Assembly: GCA_022822065.1 (NCBI GenBank)
Contig: JAJECI010000003.1
Span: 124,001 to 188,000, forward strand
DNA length: 64,000 nucleotides
Direction: 5' to 3'
Source: Candidatus Dadabacteria bacterium
GTDB lineage: Bacteria > Desulfobacterota_D > UBA1144 > Nemesobacterales > Nemesobacteraceae
Shown in pieces: positions 1-8,654 of the stretch. Both the position numbers and the translations under genes were made by a program. The notes under the pieces are model-generated. The model ran no database searches. It was given only the letters and a program-made list of their open reading frames with translations, and was not told where the DNA came from. Position 1 is the first letter of the stretch; each line of letters begins with the position of its first letter.

Positions 1-561
1 TCTTCCTCCTGGACCTCTGAGGAACTTGAGCTGGAGATAATTTCCTTTTGCCGGGAAAAACTTTTCATGGATCTCTCCCGGGAACTTCCAGGGCTGTCTG
101 GAGCCGGCAGGAGGGAGTTCCTGTTTCAGGCGCTTCACAGGCCCATCAGGGTATGCGGCGTCGTAAAGAACGTGGATGAACCGGGCGGCGGTCCGTTCTG
201 GGTGGAGGGAGAAAGGGGAGAATCCCTTCAGATAGTTGAAAGCGCCGAGGTTGATCAGGGCTCTTCCGCTCAGCGGGGTATCTGGGAGAGTTCGACTCAT
301 TTTAATCCCGTTGATATTGTCTGCGGGGTGAAGAATTTTAAGGGAGAGAAATTTAATCTGAATGGCTTTGTCGACCCCGAAGCCGGAATTATCACCGAAA
401 AGACACTAGGTACAAAGAAGATAAAGGCGCTTGAGCTTCCCGGGCTCTGGAACGGTTCCATGTCCGGGTGGATAACGGTTTTCGTGGAAATTCCTTCCAC
501 CACGTTTAATCCGGTGAAAACCCTCTGGGATCTTCTGAAGGAACCCCATCAGGTAAATTAA
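1..561 (+). CDS. DUF4301 family protein, C-terminal part (5' end outside window)
   Basis: The frame of the listed ORF is open back to base 1 (reading SSSWTSEELELE before the internal Met), so this is the last 186 residues of a longer gene, not a 164-residue protein. The end, with TFNPVKTLWDLLKEPHQ, matches the conserved tail I know from DUF4301 proteins, which are about 500 residues long and thought to be nucleotidyltransferase-like. The reaction is unknown. It lies 36 bp upstream of a sugar-nucleotide gene (manC) on the same strand, which fits a shared role in surface sugar metabolism; that link is inference. Family call fairly sure, function not. Confidence 0.8.
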   Translation, partial: SSSWTSEELELEIISFCREKLFMDLSRELPGLSGAGRREFLFQALHRPIRVCGVVKNVDEPGGGPFWVEGERGESLQIVESAEVDQGSSAQRGIWESSTHFNPVDIVCGVKNFKGEKFNLNGFVDPEAGIITEKTLGTKKIKALELPGLWNGSMSGWITVFVEIPSTTFNPVKTLWDLLKEPHQVN

Positions 562-597
562 CACCCGGAAGTTTTTCTGTGGAAACCAGATCTCAAA

Positions 598-1950
598 ATG
601 CCTGAAGAAAATCTTTACTGTCTTGTCCTTGCCGGGGGACGGGGAACCAGACTCTGGCCTCTTTCAAGAGAGTCTATGCCCAAGCAGTTCCTCGGGATAA
701 GCGGAGATGACTCGCTTCTGCTTGGGACGCTTATACGTGCCGCCCGTCTTGTTGCTCCGGAGAACATACAAGTCGTGCTTGAGGAAAAACAGCTCCCGCT
801 GATCAAACGGAGTCTTCAATCCACGGATTTCTCGGAAAAAATAAAGATTATTGCGGAACCCGTGGGCAGAAACACCGCCCCGGCGATTCTGCTCGGGACG
901 CTTGGGATTGCCTCTGGAGATGAAAATGCGGTGATAATGGTTTTCCCCTCGGATCATGTGGTTGGGGATGATGATAATTTCCATGATCATGTGCGAAGAG
1001 CAGTCTCGCTTGCCGAAGATGACTACATAGTGTCTTTTGGGATTACTCCCTCAGCACCCGAGACCGGATACGGCTACATTGAGGGTGGGGAGCCGCTTCG
1101 CGACGGCGGGCTCAGAATAAAAAGATTTGTTGAAAAACCCGATGCCGAGACAGCGAGCAAATACCTGCTCTCGGGAAACTTCTTCTGGAACAGCGGAATG
1201 TTCGTTTTCCGGGCCCGGTCTATGATCGAAGAATATTCGACCCTCTGCCCCGAGGTGTATGCGCCAATCCACGGGACTTTTCACGGGGAAATCGATGGGG
1301 ATGTCTACGCCGGAGTTCCTTCCATCCCTCTTGACCGGGCGGTAATGGAGAAGACCTCGCGCGGAGCCGTAATACCGTCTTCTTTTTCGTGGAGCGACGT
1401 GGGATCATGGCGGCTTCTCTACGAGTTCTTCCCGAAAGACCGAGAGGGCAACGTGCTTGAGGGAGATGCAATCCTCGAGGACACGGAGAACTCCCTTGTA
1501 AGAAGCGCTTCGAGGCTTGTCTGCGTAAACGGTCTTCGAAACGTTGCGGTCATCGAAACTCAGGACGCCGTTTTTGTCTCCGACCTTGACCGCTCAAATG
1601 AAGCGGGCGCGTTCGCGGAGAGATTGAAAAGGGAGGGCAGAGAAGAGGCAATCCGCCCAACGGTAGTTCACTATTCTTGGGGTAGCAGAGAAGAAGTTCA
1701 AAAAGGGGAACTCTCAAGAGTAACGAAAACAACTGTTTTTCCCGGCAAATCAGCAAGGACAGAAAATATCCCTTCTGAGAATCTACGACTGCTGGTTCTC
1801 GAAGGGAAGGCCCTTATAATCGGTGAGGAAGGCAGCGATAAACTTGGCCCCGGGCAAACCGTTCTTCTTGAAGACGGGGCAAACTGCGCTGTCGAAAACA
1901 AGACAGATGATATCCTGATCATTCTTGAGGTCTTTTCCACTGTGGGTTGA
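598..1950 (+). CDS. manC: Mannose-1-phosphate guanylyltransferase (ManC/CpsB type)
   Basis: Makes GDP-mannose from mannose-1-phosphate and GTP in the cytoplasm, for surface polysaccharide. The N-terminus has the nucleotidyltransferase signature LAGGRGTRLWPLSRE followed by PKQFL (residues about 11-32). FPSDHVV (about 116), FVEKPD and WNSGMFVF follow in the usual order. The 450-residue length fits the bifunctional type II form with a C-terminal cupin, but the C-terminal part here (HYSWGSREEV onward) is diverged, so phosphomannose isomerase activity is uncertain. It follows the DUF4301 gene and precedes tRNA-Ser. Confidence 0.93.
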   Translation: MPEENLYCLVLAGGRGTRLWPLSRESMPKQFLGISGDDSLLLGTLIRAARLVAPENIQVVLEEKQLPLIKRSLQSTDFSEKIKIIAEPVGRNTAPAILLGTLGIASGDENAVIMVFPSDHVVGDDDNFHDHVRRAVSLAEDDYIVSFGITPSAPETGYGYIEGGEPLRDGGLRIKRFVEKPDAETASKYLLSGNFFWNSGMFVFRARSMIEEYSTLCPEVYAPIHGTFHGEIDGDVYAGVPSIPLDRAVMEKTSRGAVIPSSFSWSDVGSWRLLYEFFPKDREGNVLEGDAILEDTENSLVRSASRLVCVNGLRNVAVIETQDAVFVSDLDRSNEAGAFAERLKREGREEAIRPTVVHYSWGSREEVQKGELSRVTKTTVFPGKSARTENIPSENLRLLVLEGKALIIGEEGSDKLGPGQTVLLEDGANCAVENKTDDILIILEVFSTVG

Positions 1951-2015
1951 AAAAAGTAGACGGAGTGGAGTTTTGACTCTGTTTTCCGTTGAGTTATGAT
2001 TTTTCCACCGAGCGG

Positions 2016-2107
2016 GGAGAGGTGGCCGAGTGGTCGAAGGCGCTCGATTGCTAATCGAGTAAGGGGTGAAAGCCCCTTCGTGGGTTCGAATCCCACTCTC
2101 TCCGCCA
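2016..2107 (+). tRNA. tRNA-Ser (anticodon GCT)
   Basis: A full cloverleaf can be drawn. The 7-bp acceptor is GGAGAGG with TCTCTCC (one G-U pair). The anticodon arm is CTCGA-TTGCTAA-TCGAG, giving GCT. A long variable arm (AAGGGGTGAAAGCCCCTT) is typical of Ser tRNAs, and the T arm is GTGGG-TTCGAAT-CCCAC. The discriminator is G at 2104, and CCA is encoded (2105-2107). An integrase-type relic (AlpA fragment) lies 0.6 kb downstream, so the 3' end may once have been an attachment site. Confidence 0.97.
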
Positions 2108-2207
2108 TCCATTTTCATAACCCCTTCATATTACAAGGCTTTTTAAGGATTCAGAAAAAGGGTGTTGTCAATTTGTCGTCTTTTTATTTCTTTAGCGATA
2201 AACCGTG

Positions 2208-2716
2208 TCATCTATTACAGTCCTTCTGATTTACTTTCAGATACTCGTTTATAAATTTATCAATCTTTCCTTGAAGGGTGGATAAAAGAAATTTATCTCC
2301 TCCGCCATCTCCTCCATGTGTTCCAGCCGTACCGGTCTCCCATGTTGCAGCTCTGCCATATCCCCCGAATGATTGTACGCCTTGCGTAAAAGAGACTCCA
2401 ATGGAGAAGGCAGTGCTAACTACATTGATATTTACATACAGACCGGGATAATTTTCATAGACATTTAAATACGTATGGGGAGATTCTTCTGAGAAAGAAG
2501 CTTTCTCAATATAAATCCGAGCAGAGCGCAACCTTGACTCTACGAGGTTGATTATATCTCTCATTCTTAGGTTTATTTCTTTGCATCTTCGGACAAATCT
2601 ACTACTAAACCCATCGGGGCGCATTTAGTATAAAGCTTGAATTTCCCCAGTTCCTCGTCTGTTAGTCCACTCGCAGGAACAGCGAACAAGAAAGCAACTA
2701 AGAAAAGTAACTTCAT
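2208..2716 (-). pseudogene. Secreted hypothetical protein broken by a frameshift
   Basis: The ORF track shows only a 138-residue ORF (2208-2624). A better start lies at 2716: MKLLFLVAFLFAVPASG is a clear signal peptide, and the frame continues LTDEELGKFKLYTKCAP...LSEDAKK before a TAA at about 2575. The downstream ORF, from INLRMRDIINLVESRLRSARIYIEK, continues the same protein in another frame. One missing A in the A run near 2573-2583 (AAG AAA then ATA AAC) would join them. The joined product would be about 169 residues, secreted, with a Gly-rich stretch (GTHGGDGGGD) and a conserved-looking C-terminal YLKVNQKDC. I do not know its function. A sequencing or assembly error is an alternative to real decay. 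It follows the AlpA fragment by 2 bp. Confidence 0.65.
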
Positions 2717-2718
2717 AA

Positions 2719-2823
2719 TCACGACTCCTCTAAATTTTTGATCCACTTCTCAATATCCGCAACCCTCCACCCTCTAGCTAGCTCGCCTAGCTTAACAGGC
2801 TTGGGGAATTCGCCTTTTTCCAT
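2719..2823 (-). pseudogene. AlpA-family regulator, C-terminal remnant (34 codons)
   Basis: This is too short for the ORF track. The frame from ATG at 2823 reads MEKGEFPKPVKLGELARGW and then RVADIEKWI, the hallmark C-terminal half of the AlpA / phage excisionase-like HTH family (usual pattern: GEFPKPVKLG, then W, then DIEEWI). The N-terminal half of the HTH is missing, and an in-frame TGA lies five codons upstream of the ATG. I read it as a remnant rather than a working regulator. AlpA proteins normally sit in prophages and tRNA-integrated islands, which fits the tRNA-Ser at 2016-2107. It ends 2 bp before the start of the frameshifted secreted gene. Confidence 0.7.
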
Positions 2824-2857
2824 TTTCTTCGTTTTTCATAATTGCCTACGTTCGGCT

Positions 2858-3136
2858 TCACTTCCCCGACGCTCGCCTCCTATAACAATCGTTGATTCTA
2901 CCTTGATCGCTTTCAAAGAACCTGGCGCATATGTCCATATAGCTCGCGTTCCTGTTTATCGCTTCCCGATCATATGTCATATACCACTTTACCGAATCCA
3001 ATATTTTTTCTGCCTGTTCAGATACAATCAGGCACTCTTTGTATATAGCGAATTCTGTATCGTTGCAACCGGCTTTTACATCAACTGGTAAAAATAGAAT
3101 GGAACAAACGAACAACAAGAAAAGTGTTCTTTTCAT
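2858..3136 (-). CDS. Small secreted protein, function unknown
   Basis: 92 residues. A strong signal peptide (MKRTLFLLFVCSILFLPV) ends at a good type I site (VKA, then GCNDT). The mature part of about 70 residues is helical-looking, with four Cys (GCND, YKECL, DICA, NDCYRR) that could form two disulfides in the periplasm. I do not recognise the family. It belongs to the AT-rich patch beside tRNA-Ser with the AlpA remnant and the frameshifted secreted gene, so it may be cargo left from a mobile element. The overlapping plus-strand ORF (2738-3091) is its shadow. Confidence 0.5.
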   Translation of the reverse strand: MKRTLFLLFVCSILFLPVDVKAGCNDTEFAIYKECLIVSEQAEKILDSVKWYMTYDREAINRNASYMDICARFFESDQGRINDCYRRRASGK

Positions 3137-3204
3137 TTGGTAATCTCATGAGTATTGTACCCGTTCAGGGTTTTTTGTAGCAGGTATATCAAGATTTCTG
3201 GCTG

Positions 3205-4377
3205 TTACAGACTGCACAACTTCTCCATCAGTCTTGGAAGGGAGATCACGGTTGTGTTCTTTCCGATTGGAAACTCATCCGTGCCGCCGTAAACGACGAA
3301 TTTCCTGGTGGCCTTTATATCCTCTGATGCCTGATGAAGGCTGGGTTTTATTTTTGGGGCGACACCATATTTGATCTCGATTGCCCAGAACTCCATGCTT
3401 GATATCCTGAGAACAAGATCAAGCTCGGCGCCGCCGGATGTGCGGTAATAGTAGGGCTCTACGCTGTTTGGGAGAATCGAGACTATATTTTCAATTACGA
3501 ATCCTTCCCAGCTTTTTCCAAGAACGGGGTTTGAAAGCAACGCATGATGATCCGTGATGCCAAGCAGTCTGTGAAGGATACCGGTGTCCCGGACATAGAA
3601 CCGGGGCGATTTGACCAGTCGCTTCTTTACGTTCCCGTACCACGGGCTGAGTCGCCGCAGCAGCAGCAGATCAACGAGAATGTCCAGGTAATGAGCGACG
3701 GTTTTCCCGTCAACTTCAAGATTGTTCCCCAGCTTGGAACAGTTAACGGTTTCTCCCTGAAGATGGGCAAGCATCGTCCATAGAATCCTCAGGCGACTTG
3801 CGGGAACCCTGAATCCCATCTGTGGCACATCCCGCTGCAGGTACGTGCGGATGAACATTTCGAGCCATTCCATGCTCTCTTCGTCGGATGACGCAAGATA
3901 ACTCTCGGGAAAACCGCCCCTGAGCCATAGTTTACGCATGTCGTTCGGGTCGGAATTCGGAACCTCAAGTATGTTGAAACCGTTCATGTAAACATAGTGT
4001 ATGCGTCCGGCCAGACTTTCAGAAGATTGACGAAGCAGGTCCATATTTGCGGAACCGAGCAGAAGGAACTGCTCAGCCCTTCTGCCCGCCCGCCGATTCT
4101 CGTCAATCAGGCCACGCAGGGTCATGAATAGGTCCGGGGCGCGGTGTATCTCATCGATGACAACCAGCTTGTCGCTGTTTGCGGAGAGAAAAGAGACTGG
4201 GTCACGCAGTTTCAGCAGGTCTTCCTGTGACTCAAGATCCAGATAGACGGAATTTCGTTTCCCGGCGATTTCCCGGGCCAATGTCGTTTTGCCGACTTGG
4301 CGCGGTCCGAGAAGAGCGACTGCCGGTGTGCGCTTTACAGCTTTTTCAACTTTTTCCTCAATCCATCTTTGGAGCAT
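3205..4377 (-). CDS. ATP-binding protein, AAA_14 domain plus DUF4143 domain
   Basis: 390 residues from the ATG at 4377, the position family members usually start. The ORF reaches a GTG at 4443, and neither start has a good ribosome site. Walker A is LLGPRQVGKTTLA (about 21-33). Walker B is LVVIDEIHRAP, followed by a sensor-like FLLLGSAN. The C-terminal DUF4143 half has AVEIKYG-type residues (WAIEIKYGV) as in PD-(D/E)XK-like folds. These proteins are common, patchily distributed and often travel with mobile or toxin-like regions; the molecular role is not established. It sits between the decayed tRNA-Ser patch and the mtaB-mnmA pair. Confidence 0.88.
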   Translation of the reverse strand: MLQRWIEEKVEKAVKRTPAVALLGPRQVGKTTLAREIAGKRNSVYLDLESQEDLLKLRDPVSFLSANSDKLVVIDEIHRAPDLFMTLRGLIDENRRAGRRAEQFLLLGSANMDLLRQSSESLAGRIHYVYMNGFNILEVPNSDPNDMRKLWLRGGFPESYLASSDEESMEWLEMFIRTYLQRDVPQMGFRVPASRLRILWTMLAHLQGETVNCSKLGNNLEVDGKTVAHYLDILVDLLLLRRLSPWYGNVKKRLVKSPRFYVRDTGILHRLLGITDHHALLSNPVLGKSWEGFVIENIVSILPNSVEPYYYRTSGGAELDLVLRISSMEFWAIEIKYGVAPKIKPSLHQASEDIKATRKFVVYGGTDEFPIGKNTTVISLPRLMEKLCSL

Positions 4378-4514
4378 GGTATGTATTTTAGGAGATAGAC
4401 TCCGAAATTGCAAGGTATTTTGCAAAAAAGCATAAAGCCGCACCTTATCTGAATTAAATTTTATCGGGGAGGGAGTCGAGGAGCGTGCCGCCGGGGTGGC
4501 TCAAGAAAGTTCGC

Positions 4515-5804
4515 TTACACTGCCACTGCGTAGGCAACTTCGTTTCTCACGTCTTTTATCTCTACTTTTATTTCCGATCCGGCGCTTAAGCGGTCTTCAG
4601 TCAGCTTTACGTTTATGTAGTTCTCCGTGGTGCATCTTGACTTACTCTCGACAATCGCTTCAAGCGTTCTGCCTATGAACTTCCTGTAGAAGTCTTCTTT
4701 TTTCGTTTTTCCAAGAGCGCGAAGTTCCGCAGACCGTTCTTTTTTTACCTGCGGGGGAATCTGGTCCTGCATGTTTGCGGCAGGGGTCATTTTCCTTACT
4801 GAGTAGGGAAACACGTGAAAATAGGTAAGTTCCGATGCGGCTGCGACGTCGCGGGAGTTTTCAAACTGTTTTTGCGTTTCTCCGGGAAAACCGACCATTA
4901 TGTCAGTGCCGATTGAGGCTTCCGGCAGTGCGTTGCGTATGGCGTCGGTGCACTCAAGGAACTGTTCGGGACTGTATCTTCTTCTCATCTTTCTTAGGAT
5001 GTCCCTGTCTCCGCTTTGGAGTGCCACATGGAAGCTCGGGCAGACGATTTCCGAGTTGGAGACGTAATTGATCAGGTCCTCTCCGGTATCTGCCGGGTCA
5101 AGGGAACTCAGCCTTACTTTTCGCACTGCTCCCGAGTTTTCTATCTCCCCGAGCAAACTGACCAGGTCCGAACCTATGTCCCTTCCGTAGCTTGCGAGAT
5201 GAACCCCGGTGAGAACTACCTCCCTGTAGCCCGCCCGCGCCAGGGTTCTCAGCCTTGAGATCACTTCCTCTGCCTCGAGGCTCCGGGAGCGCCCCCGCGC
5301 CCTCGGTATCACGCAGAACGTGCACGCGTAGTTGCAGCCGTCCTGCACCTTGAGAAACGCCCTTGTCCTGTCGGGAAAGAACCTTATGTCCGGGGTGTCG
5401 AATTTTCTTTTCTTCTCACTGAAGATATCGGATATGAGAACCTTCGGTTCCCTCTGAACCTCTCCCCTGCGGATGACCCCCAGAAGGGATGAGAACTTGT
5501 GGGAGTTTCCGATTACATAGTCGACCTGCTCCATGGCGGAGAGTTGCTCGGGGGAGATCTGGGCGTAGCAGCCCGTGACTATCACCACGCCGCGGGGATT
5601 CGATCTTCTGGCCCTGTACACGTAGTTCCTCGCTTCCGAATCCGCCTTGTGCGTAACCGTGCAGGTGTCTATTACGTACACGTCCGCCGGTTCGTCGAAT
5701 TTGTCGTTCTTTACGAACTCAGCAGAAGGCAGGTGGTTTAGCAGCGCGGCCGTGTCATACTGGTTGACCTTGCACCCCAGGGTTACGACCGAGATTCTCT
5801 TCAT
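4515..5804 (-). CDS. mtaB: tRNA N6-threonylcarbamoyladenosine methylthiotransferase (MtaB)
   Basis: Radical-SAM enzyme that adds a methylthio group to t6A37 in ANN-decoding tRNAs. The N-terminal UPF0004 domain carries three cluster Cys (C11 in TLGCKVNQYD, C48 in DTCTV, C79 in TGCYAQ). The radical-SAM motif CNYACTFC spans residues 157-164. SSLDP and the C-terminal TRAM-like region (about 365-429) follow. The Cys spacing and the RSRS run after PRARG mark MtaB rather than MiaB or RimO. The start overlaps the mnmA stop by 4 bp, so the two tRNA-modification genes are probably translated together. Confidence 0.93.
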   Translation of the reverse strand: MKRISVVTLGCKVNQYDTAALLNHLPSAEFVKNDKFDEPADVYVIDTCTVTHKADSEARNYVYRARRSNPRGVVIVTGCYAQISPEQLSAMEQVDYVIGNSHKFSSLLGVIRRGEVQREPKVLISDIFSEKKRKFDTPDIRFFPDRTRAFLKVQDGCNYACTFCVIPRARGRSRSLEAEEVISRLRTLARAGYREVVLTGVHLASYGRDIGSDLVSLLGEIENSGAVRKVRLSSLDPADTGEDLINYVSNSEIVCPSFHVALQSGDRDILRKMRRRYSPEQFLECTDAIRNALPEASIGTDIMVGFPGETQKQFENSRDVAAASELTYFHVFPYSVRKMTPAANMQDQIPPQVKKERSAELRALGKTKKEDFYRKFIGRTLEAIVESKSRCTTENYINVKLTEDRLSAGSEIKVEIKDVRNEVAYAVAV

Positions 5805-6874
5805 TGCGCTTGCGCCTCTTTTATCCAGCCCCCGCCCAAAACAGTTTCGTCCCTGTAGAAAACGATCGCCTGGCCGGGCGTCACGGCCTTCTGGGGTTCT
5901 GAAAAATTCACTGTCACCTCTCCGTCCCCGCTAACCCTCATCCTCGAAGCGACTGCGCCGTGGCGATACCTTATTTTCGAACTCACTTCGATCTCCTCTT
6001 CGGGAGGCCGACCGACCCAGGACAGGTTTCCCGCCGTAAGCGCGTTGCTGTAGAGATCCTTTTCCTCTCCGACTGTGACCTCGTTTCTCTCGGCGTCGAT
6101 ACCGACGACGTACATCGGCTTTCCCTTCGCGAAACCGAGTCCGCGGCGCTGCCCGATGGTAAAGGACGCGATTCCCCTGTGCCTCGCTACGGGGTTCCCG
6201 TCCATATCCACTATATCACCCTCTATTTTTCCTCTCTTGAGGTAAGGTTCGAGGAATTCCCTGTAGCCGTCTCCCGTGATGAAGCATACTCCCATGCTCT
6301 CGGCCTTCGCGGCGACCCTGAGTCCAATTTCTTCGGCGATCTCTCTCACCTCGGTCTTGGTTTTGTCCCCCAGGGGAAAAATGAGCCTTTGAAGTTCTCT
6401 CTGGCCCAGGGTGAAGAGAAAGTAAGACTGGTCCTTGGCGGGGTCGACGGCCCGCTCAAGGGAATACTCGCCGGTTTCGGCACTTCTGGATATCCTCGCG
6501 TAGTGGCCCGTGGCGAGAAAATCCGCGTCAAGCTCAAGTGCGCGCTTAAGGAGGAAGTCAAACTTCATGAACTGGTTGCAGAGCACGCAAGGTATGGGAG
6601 TTTCTCCCGAATCGTATTTGCTTACGAAATCTGAGACTACCAGTTCCCTGAAGGAGTCCATGTAATTCACCACGTAGTGAGGTATGCCTATCTCGTATGC
6701 GACCCTTCTGGCGTCGCAGACCTCATCCGCGGAGCAGCATCCTCCCTCGCTCTCTCCATAGTCCCAAAGCTGCATGGTCACTCCTATGACTTCATGCCCC
6801 TGGGACTTGAGAAGAGCGGCCGTTGTGGCGCTGTCTACCCCTCCGCTCATGGCTACTACGATTCTCTTTCCCAT
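5801..6874 (-). CDS. mnmA: tRNA 2-thiouridine(34) synthase MnmA
   Basis: Thiolates U34 of Lys, Glu and Gln tRNAs, using ATP and sulfur from a persulfide relay. The PP-loop MSGGVDS is at residues 9-15. The catalytic Cys pair is visible as C99 (CVLCNQFMKF) and C197 (MGVCFITG). GHYAR and DQSYFL are also canonical. The 357-residue length is normal. First gene of the mnmA-mtaB pair, with a 4-bp overlap to mtaB. Confidence 0.96.
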   Translation of the reverse strand: MGKRIVVAMSGGVDSATTAALLKSQGHEVIGVTMQLWDYGESEGGCCSADEVCDARRVAYEIGIPHYVVNYMDSFRELVVSDFVSKYDSGETPIPCVLCNQFMKFDFLLKRALELDADFLATGHYARISRSAETGEYSLERAVDPAKDQSYFLFTLGQRELQRLIFPLGDKTKTEVREIAEEIGLRVAAKAESMGVCFITGDGYREFLEPYLKRGKIEGDIVDMDGNPVARHRGIASFTIGQRRGLGFAKGKPMYVVGIDAERNEVTVGEEKDLYSNALTAGNLSWVGRPPEEEIEVSSKIRYRHGAVASRMRVSGDGEVTVNFSEPQKAVTPGQAIVFYRDETVLGGGWIKEAQAQ

Positions 6875-6994
6875 AACGTAAGGATTCTACCCTAGAAACA
6901 GAGGTGGAGAAACGGAAAAATCCGAATGGCGGGAAACCGGCGCAAACCCGGACCGCGGGGAAACTCCTCCTGCTAAGACGCCATTCCCGGAGTT

Positions 6995-7627
6995 TCAAGT
7001 CAGTCTGCGTGGCAGAGTGTAGCAATATCCGAATCTGGTTGGATTGTCTGCGTTATCGGCAAGATACTTCCTGAGTCCCGCGGCCATCTGTGTCACTTCT
7101 TCCCCGCAGCTGTCTTCATCCAGCGCTTCTCTCGGCACAAGTATGTACGGGCACATCACCATGTGGCTCTTCTCGGGACGGATGGCTTTACCGCCCCAGT
7201 GGCCGGTAAATATAGTCGCCCCGGGAGCGATTTCGCCGTCGGTTCTTGAAACCATATAGAGGGTTCCCACGCTGTGATTTCCATCACCGCTTTCAAACAG
7301 GTAGGAGGCCGCAATGGTTTTTTCAACCTCGCCATTCTCGTTTTTAATGACTTTTGTTCCCTTGTAGATGAATTTCGAGTCGGGGAAAGTGGGGCTTGTG
7401 GAAATGATCTCAACGTTAAGCCTTCCGGCGGATTCATCCCCTTCAAAATACACATCGGCGTCCTCGTAACCACAATCTATTGTATCTTCCTCGTCAATGC
7501 TGAGAAAAAAACCTCTCATTTCCATCGGTTCCGCTTCATCAACATCTTCACAGGATGAGAGCAGAAACAGTCCTGCGATGCAGAACACCGCTGACAAAAG
7601 CAAGGCTCTGAAACTTCTTGACTGCAT
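6995..7627 (-). CDS. Lipoprotein of unknown function, paralog B
   Basis: 210 residues. The track starts at an upstream TTG; the ATG at 7627 is preferred because AAGGAGG lies 9 nt upstream. The lipobox is LFLLSSC. The mature part keeps paired Cys positions (DCGYED, MVMCPYI, DSCGEEV, YCYTL). It shares long blocks with the next upstream gene (7773-8417), such as IISTSPTFPDSKF and IAPGATIFTGHWGG, so the two arose by tandem duplication. I recognise no known domain. Both are probably membrane-anchored periplasmic proteins. The two C-termini differ: here it ends RFGYCYTLPRRLT. Confidence 0.75.
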   Translation of the reverse strand: MQSRSFRALLLSAVFCIAGLFLLSSCEDVDEAEPMEMRGFFLSIDEEDTIDCGYEDADVYFEGDESAGRLNVEIISTSPTFPDSKFIYKGTKVIKNENGEVEKTIAASYLFESGDGNHSVGTLYMVSRTDGEIAPGATIFTGHWGGKAIRPEKSHMVMCPYILVPREALDEDSCGEEVTQMAAGLRKYLADNADNPTRFGYCYTLPRRLT

Positions 7628-7772
7628 GATGAACAACCTCCTTAGAGCGTATATAGTTCCCTCGAATATTCAGGCGGCGCCGATCCCGCTCACCGTGCGT
7701 TTGAAGTGCTGTCTTTTATAAGCCCGCGCTTCCCGCAAGACTGACCACAGCGCGATGCCTGTGACGACCCTG

Positions 7773-8417
7773 CTATTCAAATACCGTCGGGGAAAATTTC
7801 CCTCCATCGGCAAACTGCCTGTAGCAATCTTCAATCCTGGTCGGATTATCCGCGCTGTCGGCAAAATATTTCCTGAGTCCCGCGGCCATCTGTGTTACGT
7901 CTTTCCCGCAGTTCTCCCCATCCAGCGCGTCTCTCGGCACAAGCACGTACGGGCACATCACCATGGGGTTGCCTTCGGGACGGATGGCATTGCCGGCCCA
8001 GTGGCCGGTAAATATGGTCGCCCCGGGAGCGATTTCATCATCGGTTCTCGAAACGAGATTAAAAGTTCCGGCAGTGCGGCTTCCGTCGCCGCTTTCAGTC
8101 ACATAGGACGCCACAATGGTCTCTTCGATCTGTTCACCCTTGCCTTTGATGATTTTTGTCCCCTTGTAGCTGAATTTCAGGTCAGGGAAAGTAGGACTCG
8201 TGGAGATGATTTCCACATCCAGTTTTCCAGCAGACGCATCTCCCTTTAAATACATGTCGGTGTTCTCATAGCCGCACCCTACCGTACCTGCTTTATCAAT
8301 ACTGAGAAAAAATGCCCTCATCTTGATCGGTTCCGCCTTTTTGTCACATCCACAAGACGAAACCATGAGCAGTAATGCTGCCGACAAAAATAAAACGCCT
8401 GAATTTCTTAACCGCAT
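7773..8417 (-). CDS. Lipoprotein of unknown function, paralog A
   Basis: 214 residues from the ATG at 8417; the track uses a TTG nine bases earlier. A strong site (AGGAGG) lies 9 nt before the ATG, and the TTGTTCATCATG sequence at the start is the same as in the downstream paralog. The lipobox is LMVSSC. Conserved blocks with the paralog include MRAFFLSID, EIISTSPTFPD, APGATIFTGHW, MVMCPYVLVPR and VTQMAAGLRKY. The C-terminus is longer (YRQFADGGKFSPTVFE). No known domain seen. The 145-bp gap between the paralogs keeps its own ribosome site. Confidence 0.75.
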   Translation of the reverse strand: MRLRNSGVLFLSAALLLMVSSCGCDKKAEPIKMRAFFLSIDKAGTVGCGYENTDMYLKGDASAGKLDVEIISTSPTFPDLKFSYKGTKIIKGKGEQIEETIVASYVTESGDGSRTAGTFNLVSRTDDEIAPGATIFTGHWAGNAIRPEGNPMVMCPYVLVPRDALDGENCGKDVTQMAAGLRKYFADSADNPTRIEDCYRQFADGGKFSPTVFE

Positions 8418-8654
8418 GATGAACAACCTCCTGGGAATATGTAGAGTTCGGATTAACGGGAACCGAATTGTTCAATGTATAATATCACATTGTGGCGGAT
8501 TGAGAGCCGGAGAAATGAATTGACCGGGATTTTTCAGATTTGCGCGAAGCAGACGGGAGAAAGGCTGTCCGCACGCGAGGGTCTCCCGGCAGATGCGTAT
8601 GGGTGTTAAATCTGCTTTGGCGTCTTTTAAGGGCGGATAAATGAGAGTTGTCCA

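Noticed and set aside
5960-6634. 224-residue plus-strand ORF opposite mnmA
   Set aside because: Shadow of a well-conserved gene; no start signal.
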